From positions 62,726,642 through 62,790,641 of the forward strand of contig JAAALK010000283.1 in NCBI GenBank assembly GCA_019279435.1: a DNA stretch of 64,000 bases, in the 5' to 3' direction. Every line of letters starts with the position of its first letter. Position 1 is the stretch's first letter. Made by a program: the position numbers and the translations under genes. Positions 55,497-64,000 of the stretch are shown here, piece by piece. Below the pieces are notes generated by a model. That model had not been told where the DNA came from. It ran no database searches and saw only the letters and a program-made list of their open reading frames with translations. This DNA comes from Zizania palustris (Eukaryota > Streptophyta > Magnoliopsida > Poales > Poaceae).

Positions 55497-55941
55497 ATAT
55501 CACCGAAGAGCCCGGCGGTCGGAGGAGGAGGTGCCGGCCGGGGGCACCGAGGGCAGGGAAGGAGGGCGGGCAGGGGGCGCCGGCGCGGCCGGCGGGGACG
55601 GGCGTGGGACGGCGGGGCTGGCGAAGACGGCCAGCGGCGCCGGTTGCCGAGGGCCGGCGAGGGTGGCCGGGGTCAGGCCGCTGGGGGCCGCAGGGGCGGC
55701 CGGCGGCGGGGTGGCGGCGGCGGGACGCAGGGAGCGGCGGGCGGCGGGGGAGCAGGCGGCGGGGAGCGGGGGGAGCAGGCGGCGGGCGGCCGGCGGCGGG
55801 GTGGCGGCGGCGGGATGCAGGGAGCGGCGGGCGGCGGGCGGCCGGCGGCGGGGGAGCAGGCGGCGGGGACCGGGGGGAGCAGGCGGCGGTGTGCTGCGAG
55901 GGGGGAGGCAGATCTGGGCGCACTTAATGCGCCCAGATCTG
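55497..55941 (-). promoter_or_regulatory. GC-rich leader of copy 2 with AGATCT palindrome
   Basis: GC-rich block with internal duplications (about 55690-55760, 55780-55850 and 55845-55895 share GGCGGGCGGCCGGCGGCGGG-type units). It is bounded by the palindrome CAGATCTGGGCGCA...TGCGCCCAGATCTG at 55909-55941. Long frames on both strands are composition artefacts. Confidence 0.5.
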
Positions 55942-56109
55942 GGGCTCTTTTTTTGTACTCGTACCAGGTTCGCCGAGTGCCAAATTGGGAGGCACTCGGC
56001 GAACAATTTTTTTTTTTTAAAAAAAATAACGTTTACCGAGTGCCACCACTAAACCACTCGGCAAACATTATTTTTTTTAAATGAACCATTTTTTTGCCGA
56101 GTGCTAGGT

Positions 56110-57896
56110 ATAATTACACTCGGCAAAGTTTTTTAAAAATTATTTTCAAAAAAAAAACTAAAATAGAATAAAGACTTTAAAAATCCCAAAATTTGGTATT
56201 ATATAATATACACTAATATTGCATCCTAGAAAATTTCTAAGATCAAATAATCAAATATAAGGCACTTTTAGTTTAGATTTGGGATCTTTTACTTAAAATC
56301 CTATAAACAACTTTTTTAACCAAAAATAGCAAACTAACTCAAAAAATCCCAATTTTTGACATGGTATGAGATAAATTGAGTTTTAGTAGTACAAAAAGTT
56401 TTAAGTTCAAAAAAATATTTGAATACCAATTTGCTTCTAAACCTAACTCATTTTATCCCTAAACTCCTAAACCTTCTCGAAGGTTGTCCAATTTCTAAAG
56501 GTCATACTTGAAAACTTTGTCGAAACATTATGAATTTTTTACCATATTATATATGTATGATATAATGACACCCTGTCAAGTGTCATATTTTTTAGGCATC
56601 AATTACATTTTCTATAATTAAAAAACCATTAACCTGCATATTGCAAGTCGAGTGTCGTAAATTAGATTTTAAATATTTAGTTATATTTAGTTGTAAAAGA
56701 GTACAAATGTAATAATGAATAGAAATATGTTTTTTCCATAATTTTTGAGTCATTATTTTATGTACATTTAGTTGAAATTTGATCCACTTGGAAGTAAATC
56801 CTAGAAATACAAATATTTTATTAAAAATAGCAATCCCACTCATAAAAGTATGAAAATTTACCATGGATTAAAAGATGTTGAATTATGACTGTAAAAAAAA
56901 ATTGAAGTTCAAAACATGTTTTAAATGTGATATAGAGTCAAAATATGTTTTCACATGAAATAATGGGATCAGCACACTTTGCCGAGTGCATTTAGCTATA
57001 GCACTCGGCAAAAATGATTTTTTTTTCTTTGCCGAGTGCCATTCCCATTTGCACTCGGCAAATAATTTTTATACTGTTTTTTTAAAAAAAACTAAAATAG
57101 AATAAAGACAGTAAAAAATCCCATCATTTGTAATTATATAATATACACTAATATTTCATCCTAGAAAATTTCTAGGTTCAAATAATCAAATATAAGGCAC
57201 ATAGAGTTTAAATTTGGGATCTTTTACTTAAAATCTTATAAACAACATTTTTAACTAAAAATATCAAAGTAACTCTAAAAAATGCCAATTTTTGACATGG
57301 TATAAGATAAATTGAGTTTTAGTAGTACAAAAAGTTTTAAGTTCAAACAAATATTTGAATATCGATTTGCTTCTAAACCTAACTCATTTCATCCCTAAAC
57401 TTTTAAACCTTCTCGAAGATTGTCCAATTTCTAAAGGTCATACTTGAAAACTTTGTCGAAACATTATGAATTTTTTACCATATCATATATGTATGATATA
57501 ATGACACCATGTCAAGTGTCATATTTTTTAGGCATCAATTACATTTTCTATAATTAAAAAACCATTAACCTGCATATTGCCGGTCGAGTGTCGTAAATTA
57601 GATTTTAAATATTTAGTTATATTTAGTTGTAAAAGATTACAAATGTAATCATGAACACAAATATGATTTTTCCATAATTTTTGAGTCATTATTTCATGTA
57701 CATGCATTTCAAATTTGACCCACTTGGAAGTAAATCCTAGAAATACAAATATTTTATTAAAAATACCAAACCCACTCATAAAAGTATGAAAATTTATCAA
57801 GGATTAAAAGATGTTGAATTATGACTGTAAAAAAAAATTCAGGTTCAAAATATTTTTAAAATGTGATGTGGACTAATAATGTGTTTTCACATGAAA
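56110..57896. repeat. ~936-bp tandem repeat of copy 2
   Basis: Two direct units (ending 57896 and 56961 in element orientation), equivalent to 2396-4165. Each is bordered by GCCGAGTGC motif pairs and contains the same 90-codon frame (57528-57800 and 56592-56864). Confidence 0.85.
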
Positions 57897-58096
57897 TATT
57901 GGGTTACTACTTTGCCGAGTGTTTTCTGGCTGGCACTCGGCAAAGGCTAGGGTTTGCCGAGTGTCCGTTAGTGGCACTCGGCAAACCCAAATTTTCACCC
58001 CTGGCGCCGTCACGGCGTCAGCAAAAAAATTTGGCGGGCTTTTTTCAGGATGTTTGCCGAGTGCCTACGGAGTGGCACTCGGCAAACCCTGTCTTT

Positions 58097-58202
58097 GCCG
58101 AGTGTCACAAACTTTGCCGAGTGCATTCCATAGGGCACTCGGCGAACGTGTCTTTGCCGAGTGCCCGATGGAATGCACTCGGCAAAGTTTGTGACACTCG
58201 GC
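58097..58202. repeat. Copy 2 5'-terminal hairpin
   Basis: 47-bp arms at 58097-58143 and 58156-58202 with one mismatch and a 12-bp loop. The arm-specific spacer is CACAAAC, answered by GTTTGTG. It lies 22 bp inside the 5' terminus. Confidence 0.9.
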
Positions 58203-58224
58203 GAATGTTAGTTTTCCGGTAGTG

Positions 58225-58358
58225 TAAGCTAGTAGCAATATAATTCCTGTGTACTGCTTCAGTTTGTGGCCATACCTTTTGCAGGAGTTGTTTCTGCTTT
58301 GCGTCAGTATCAGGCGATGTTACTTATTAACCAGAGATTTTGCAGGCAGCCCACCTGC
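58225..58358. other. 134-bp spacer between head-to-head CACTA copies
   Basis: Host DNA left between copy 2 and copy 3. It has a TTTTGCAG acceptor-like site at 58275 followed by ~75 bp that could be exonic (VVSALRQYQAMLL in one frame) and a second TTTTGCAG near 58339, so it may be a piece of a disrupted gene. Too short to identify. Confidence 0.4.
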
Positions 58359-58380
58359 CACTACCGGAAAACTAACATTC

Positions 58381-58486
58381 GCCGAGTGTCACCGACTTTG
58401 CCGAGTGCATTCCATCGGGCACTCGGCAAAGACATGTTCGCTGAGTGCCCTATGGAATGCACTCGGCAAAGTCGGTGACACTCGGC
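58381..58486. repeat. Copy 3 5'-terminal hairpin
   Basis: 47-bp arms at 58381-58427 and 58440-58486 with two mismatches and a 12-bp loop. The arm spacer is CACCGAC, answered by GTCGGTG, where copy 2 has CACAAAC / GTTTGTG. Confidence 0.9.
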
Positions 58487-58682
58487 AAAGGCAGGGTTTG
58501 CTGAGTGCCACTCCGTAGGCACTCGGCAAACATCCTGAAAAAAGCCCGCCAAACTTTTTTGCTGGCGCCGTGACGGCGCCAGGGGTGAAATTTTGGGTTT
58601 GCCGAGTGTCACTAACGGACACTCGGCAAACCCTAGCCTTTGCCGAGTGCCACCAGAAAAACACTCGGCAAAGCTGAAATAC

Positions 58683-60450
58683 TCATTATTTCATGTGAAA
58701 ACACACTTTGAGTCCATATCACATTTTAAAAATGTTTTGAACCTGAATTTTTTTTTACAGTCATAATTCAACATATTTTAATCTTTGGTAAATTTTCATA
58801 CTTTTATGAGTGGGTTTGATATTTTTAATAAAATATTTGTATTTCTAGGATTTACTTCCAAGTGGGTCAAATTTCAACTAATTGTACATGAAATAATGAC
58901 TCAAAAATTATGGGAAAAACATATTTCTATTCATGATTACATTTGTACTCTTTTACAACTAAATATAACCAAATATTTAAAATCTAATTTACGACACTCG
59001 ACTTGCAATATGCAGGTTAATGGTTTTTTAATTATAGAAAATGTAATTGATGCCTAAAAAATATGACACTTGACAGGGTGTCATTATATCATACATATAT
59101 GATATGGTAAAAAATTCATAATGTTTCAACAAAGTTTTCAAGTATGACCTTTAGAAATTGGACAACCTTCTAGAAGGTTTAGGAGTTTAGGGATAAAATG
59201 AGTTAGGTTTAGAAGCAAATCGATATTCAAATATTTGTTTGAACTTAAAACTTTTTGTACTATTAAAACTCAATTTATCTTATACCATGTCAAAAATTGG
59301 CATTTTTAGAGGTAGTTTGCTATTTTTGGTTAAAAAAGTTGTTTATAAGATTTTAAGTAAAAGATTCCCAAATTTAAACTCTCTGTGCCTTATATATGAT
59401 TATTTGAACCTAGAAATTTTCTATGATGAAATATTAGTGTATATTATATAATTACCAATTATGGGATTTTTTACTGTCTTTATTCTATTTTAGTTTTTTT
59501 TTAAAAAAACAGTATAAAAAATCTTTGCCGAGTGCAAATGGGAATGGCACTCGGCAAAGACAAAAAAAATCAATTTTGCCGAGTGCCATAGCTAAATGCA
59601 CTCGGCAAAGTGTGATGATCCCATTATTTCATGTGAAAACATATTTTCACTCTATATCACATTTAAAACATGTTTTGAACTTGAATTTTTTTTACAGTCA
59701 TAATTAAACATCTATTAATCCATGGAAAATTTTCATACTTTTATGAGTCGGATTGATATTTTTAATAAATATTTCCTATTTGTAGGATTTACTTCCAAGT
59801 GGGTCAAATTACAACTGCATGTACATGAAATAATGACTCAAAAATTGTAGAAAAATCATATTTATGTTCATGATTCTATTTTTAATCTTTTACAACTAAA
59901 TATATCTAAATATTGAAAATATAATTTACGATGCTCGAGCGGCAACATGGAGCTTAATGTTTTTTAATTCTATAAAATTAAATTAATGCCTAAAAAATAT
60001 GAAAGTTGACATGGTGTCATTGTATCATACATATATATTGTGATAAAAATTTCATAATGTTTCGACAAAGTTTTCATGTACGACGTTTGCAAACTAGAGA
60101 ATCGAGGAGAAGGTAAATGTGTTTATGGATGGAATGAGCTAGGTTTAGAAGCAAATCGATATTCAAATCTTTGTTTGCCGTTAAAACTTTTTATACTAAT
60201 AAATCCCATTGTATCTTATATCATGTCCAAATTTGTGATTTTTTAGTACTAGCTTGGTATTTTTTAGTTAATTGAACTTCCTTATAGAATTTAATTAAAA
60301 GATCACAAATTTGAACTACAAGTGCATTAAATTTGTTTATTTGAACTAAGAAATTTTTTAGGAGTAAAAATAACTGTGTATTACATAATGCCAAATTATG
60401 TGATTTTTTACTGTTTTATTTCTATTTTATTTTTTTTAAAAAAAAATAAA
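58683..60450. repeat. ~936-bp tandem repeat of copy 3
   Basis: Two units starting near 58686 and 59625. The second is clearly more diverged than in copies 1 and 2 and its 90-codon frame is interrupted (stop near 59849), which argues against a conserved peptide. GCCGAGTGC pairs follow each unit. Confidence 0.8.
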
Positions 60451-60640
60451 AAAATCTTTGCCGAGTGCAATTATCCCTGGCACTCGGCAAAGAAAAGGTT
60501 TTTTTTAAATAATATTTGCCGAGTGCCTCACTAATGGCACTCAGCAAAGTTTTTTTTTTAAAAAAAAAACTTGTTTGCCGAGTGCCTCCCAATTTGGGCA
60601 CTCGGCAAACAGCGAAACCTGCCTAAAACAGGCCCGCCCG

Positions 60641-61085
60641 CAGATCTGGGCGCAGCGCCCAGATCTGCTCCCCCGCGCGCAGCTGTCCCCCGCCGCCGCC
60701 GCTGGAGCCCCGCTCCCCCACCGCCGGCAGCCCCTGCTCCCCCGCGCCTGCTCCCCCGCCCCTGCTCCCCCGCCGCTGGCACCCCGGCGCCCCTGCTCCC
60801 CCGCGCCCCCGCCCAGCCCCCTGTCTCCACTCCCCCGCGCCCCGCCGCCGGCCACGCCGGCGCCCCCGCCGCCGGCCGCCCTCCCCTCAGCCCCCGTCGC
60901 CGGCCTCCCCCCACCCCGCCGCCGGCAAGCCGGCCCCTCCACGCCGGCCGGCGCCACCTCCTCCCCCGGCGCCTCCACCTCCCCCGGCCTCGTTCTCCCC
61001 CCGGCGCCCCCGGCACCGCCAGCCCCCTCACTCCGCCCGTCGGTCCCGCCGTCTCCTCCGCCCCCAACAACCCCTAGCTCCTCCG
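60641..61085 (+). promoter_or_regulatory. GC-rich leader of copy 3 with AGATCT palindrome
   Basis: Palindrome CAGATCTGGGCGC-A-GCGCCCAGATCTG at 60641-60667, followed by ~400 bp of CCCCGCCGCC-type sequence. Same position relative to the transposase as in the other copies. Overlapping frames on both strands are artefacts. Confidence 0.5.
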
Positions 61086-61197
61086 GTATTTTTGACACAT
61101 AAAATTTAGGGTTTAAAATTTTTGTTTGAAATTAGTTTAAATTTTGTGGTGATGCTATAGTACGTCAAATGCTAGTTTATTCATTTGTTGAAATTTC

Positions 61198-61231
<34 letters not shown>

Positions 61232-61943
61232 CTATATATATATATACATGTTAGTTTATACATGTTAATTGAAATTAGTGATATATTTAATGTAATGTTT
61301 AATCACATATGTAATCACATGTTTAATGCCATGAATATATCATGTTGTTCTAATATACATGTTTTAGAAATTTTAATATAATCGTTGTAATAGTTTTTAT
61401 GTTTTAATGATTATGTTGATTAAAATCTTTTGTATGTGGATGCCGGCCATCGTGCCGTGATATATATGTATATATGTGTATGTGGATGTCGGCCATCGCG
61501 TCGTGATATGTGTACGTGGGTGACGACCATTATGTCGTCCTATTTTATTTTTTCTTGTTATTGTCGCGTAACCTAGGCGTCTCCCGTTCGGAAGAGTTAC
61601 GGTTTGGAATATGCATGTCTTTGCATATTTGTGGCCGTAACTGTTTCGAATTGTCCACGTTTGGACAGCCGGAAGATGCGTAGATTGAGCTCGTTTTCAT
61701 GCCCCGTTCCGATTCGACTCATGGTTTCGGCAGCATCTCCTCGTTGTTCTCCGAACGCACATCCTCTTGGCATGTTGCCCAGACGTGCGTTTGGAGAGCA
61801 GCGGGGAGGTGCTGCCGAAATTTTGGGTTGGATCGGAACGGAGTGTGAAAACGAGCTCAATCTACGCATTTTCTGGTGGGATTAGGACCTATCTTACCTA
61901 TCTAACCCCTAAACACGGGTGTTGTTTCCTAGTTAAGTTCAAG
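61086..61943 (+). promoter_or_regulatory. Transposase upstream region, copy 3
   Basis: AT-rich sequence with a (TA)n/(TG)n microsatellite at 61198-61247, GGCCATCG-type short repeats (61440-61540), and the conserved leader at 61560-61885. No TATA box assigned. Confidence 0.4.
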
Positions 61944-64000
61944 ATGGATCAACGTGAGTGGATGTACACGGGTCGCCCTAGTCAGGCCGAGGTGACCATG
62001 GATTGGATCAAGAACACTGAAGTATTCTTAGAGACGGCGTTTGGTAGACGGAATGTACGTGACAAGACCTGGTGTCCATGTAGTCGGTGCGAGAATAAGC
62101 GTCAACAAACAAAGGATGCTATGGGTAAACACCTATGCAAATATGGGTTCATGCCAAATTATACCCGATGGACGTATCATGGTGAGTCCCAACGTCCTAG
62201 AGAGGAGGTGTTGCGACATCGCATGGATGATGATGAGGGAGGGGTTGGATTTATGCACGTGAAGAGGAAGTGCCGGAGCCAACGGCAAAAGCGTTTTATG
62301 ACATGTTGTCCGCATCAAAGCAACCTCTTCACGGTCACACTAAGGTTTCTCAACTGGATGCCATCGCACGGCTATTGGCCATCAAGTCGCAGTTTAGCTT
62401 GAGTCGAGAATGCTTCGATGTTATGCTGACGGTTGTTGGTAGCCTTCTTCCAGAAGGTCACAATCTTCCGAAGAGCATGTACGAGTCTAAGAAAGTTCTC
62501 CGTGCACTTAAGATGCCTTATGAGCAAATACATGCTTGTCCCAACGGATGCATTTTATTCAGAAAACAATACGCAGACGCAACCTGCTGCGTGAAATGCA
62601 AATCCTCTAGGTATCTGGAGGTAGACTCCGATGATGGTGTGAAGAAACAACTCTCAATTCCCGTGAAGATCCTTCGGTACCTTCCCTTTGTACCGAGGAT
62701 CCAACGGCTGTACATGACCGATGAATCTTCTAAACAGATGACATGGCATAAAAATGGGATTCGTTACATCCCAGACAAGCTAGGTCATCCATCAGATGGA
62801 GAAGCGTGGAAAAAATTTGATCAGCTCCATCCCGAGAAAGCTTTAGAGCCACGTAATGTACGAATTGCTATAGCAACAGATGGGTTCAATCCATATGGTA
62901 TGACGGCTGCCGCATACAGTTGTTGGCCAATGTTTGTTATTCCCCTCAACCTTCCTCCCGGCGTCATCTTTCAACGACAGAATATTTTCTTGTCCTTGAT
63001 AATTTCAGGGCCTGAATACCCGAGGAAAAATATGAGTGTGTATATGGAGCCTTTGATGGATGATTTGGTCCATGCGTGGGAAGACGGTGTGTTGACATAT
63101 GATCGATGTACAAAGACAAACTTCAGAATGCATGTCTGGTATATGTACTCTCTACATGACCTACCGGCATATTCGATATTTTGCGGCTGGTGCGTGCGTG
63201 GGAAGTTCGCATGCCCGATTTGTTGGTCGACTCTAAAGTTCATTTGGCTAGCTAAGGGTGGAAAATATTCCTCGTTTGACAAGCACCGACAATTCCTTCC
63301 TCGGAACCATCCATTCAGGAAGGATAAGAGGAATTTTACAAAAGATGTGTCTATTAAAGGCTCAGCACCAATTAAAATGACCGGAGCCGATGTTCGTGCT
63401 CAATTAGAGTCTTTGCAAATTAATACACAAGGAGCTGGTTTTATCGGATATGGTGAGCATCATGCATGGACTCACAAGCCATGTTTATGGAATCTTGCTT
63501 ATTTCGATGATCTTCTCCTTCCGCACAACATTGATGTGATGCACACTGAGAAAAATGTTGCTGAGGCCATTTTCGGCACAATCATGGATATTCCTGAGAA
63601 GACGAAAGACAATGTCAAGGCCCGACTGGATCAAACGGCTATATGCAACAGACCTAAGCTCGACATGATACCTCCTAGAAGCGGGAAATCCTGGACGAAG
63701 CCAAAGTCTGATTTTGTTCTAACAAGGGGACAAAGGAGGGAAGTACTTGAGTGGTTTCAAACATTGATGTTTCCTGATGGATATGCAGCTAATCTGAAGA
63801 GGGGAGTTAATCTAGCTACTCTGCGAATAAACGGACTCAAAAGTCATGACTATCACATATGGATTGAGAGGTTGCTCCCGGTCATGATTCGTGGCTATGT
63901 GCCCGAGGATGTCTGGCGAGTTCTAGCTGAATTGAGCAATTTTTTCCGTCAACTTTGTGCTAAACAGTTGTCTCACACCGTGGTAGCAGACATGGAGACA
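61944..64000 (+). pseudogene. TNP2-type transposase, frameshifted (copy 3)
   Basis: Starts at the ATG matching 5869 in copy 1. At about 62256 it lacks 34 bp present in copies 1 and 2 (6181-6214 in copy 1). The junction has a GC overlap. The loss shifts the frame and gives a stop near 62402, after about 152 residues. Beyond this the coding sequence stays almost identical to the other copies up to the window end, including the TNP2 core, so the deletion is recent. Unless another copy supplies transposase, copy 3 cannot move itself. Confidence 0.9.

Larger units (their letters stand above)
47881..58224 (-). mobile_element. CACTA transposon, copy 2
   Basis: 10,344 bp, transposase direction minus. 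Termini CACTACGGGACT (47881, element 3' end) and, inverted at 58224, CACTACCGGAAAA (5' end). A perfect TAA target duplication lies at 47878-47880 and 58225-58227. Same structure as copy 1 and near-identical in coding sequence. The transposase frame is fully open. The TNPA-type gene lacks the premature stop of copy 1 but has one G fewer at its start. It is the best-preserved element in the window and a clean simple insertion. Confidence 0.97.
58359..64000 (+). mobile_element. CACTA transposon, copy 3 (5' part)
   Basis: Starts CACTACCGGAAAACTAAC and runs off the window. 5' order is the same as in copies 1 and 2: hairpin, tandem repeat, GC-rich leader, transposase. Its terminus is closer to copy 2 than to copy 1. 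It faces copy 2 head to head. The 3' end and target duplication cannot be checked here. Confidence 0.93.

Overview
The window is plant nuclear DNA, most likely from a panicoid-type grass. The evidence is short AT-rich spacers packed with grass-style MITEs (Tourist/PIF-like, hAT-like, Mutator-like), a TRIM element, a Ty3/gypsy retrotransposon, GT-AG introns of 80-91 bp, and three large CACTA (En/Spm-type) transposons. There is no prokaryotic gene organisation. Only two host genes are supported: the 3' exons of a SKOR/KOR-type outward-rectifying K+ channel (36070-37341, minus, cut by a 100-N assembly gap) and a small secreted-peptide gene (19610-19918, minus). Gene relics are a B3-domain pseudogene (21655-22726), a captured plastid ribosomal protein L3 fragment (14679-14777) and the zf-RVT end of a LINE (35030-35618).

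About half of the sequence is one CACTA family. Copy 1 (2065-12571, plus) and copy 2 (47881-58224, minus, flanked by a perfect TAA duplication) are nearly identical. Copy 3 (58359 to the window end, plus) is the 5' part of a third, whose end lies outside the window. Layout of each, 5' to 3': a CACTACCGG terminus; a roughly 100-bp hairpin made of GCCGAGTGC subterminal motifs; two units of a ~936-bp AT-rich tandem repeat; an AGATCT palindrome opening a GC-rich leader; a two-exon TNP2-type transposase (1149 aa); a seven-exon TNPA/Ptta-type DNA-binding protein (554 aa when intact); and a dense GCCGAGTGC array with a 40-bp palindrome, ending in CACTACGGGA. In known En/Spm systems the TNP2-like protein cuts the ends and the TNPA-like protein binds the subterminal motifs. 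Each copy has a different lesion: copy 1 has a stop codon in TNPA exon 6, copy 2 has a one-G change that removes the in-frame TNPA ATG, and copy 3 has a 34-bp frameshifting deletion in its transposase.

Region by region: 1-2064 is host DNA with a foldback and a detached CACTA end; 2065-12571 is CACTA copy 1; 12572-19600 is MITE-rich spacer with a chimeric gene-like block and a TRIM; 19600-24460 holds the peptide gene and B3 relic; 24465-28116 is an RT-less gypsy element; 28136-35620 holds MITEs, a GC foldback, a candidate solo LTR and a LINE relic; 36070-37530 is the channel gene and gap; 37531-47880 is AT-rich spacer with hAT, Tourist-like and mini-CACTA elements; 47881-64000 is CACTA copies 2 and 3, arranged head to head.

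The most unusual signal is that the palindromes inside the three CACTA copies stay palindromic although their sequences differ between copies: changes in one arm are matched in the other. The second is a permuted inverted duplication of copy 1's own 3' end and host flank next to its 5' end.
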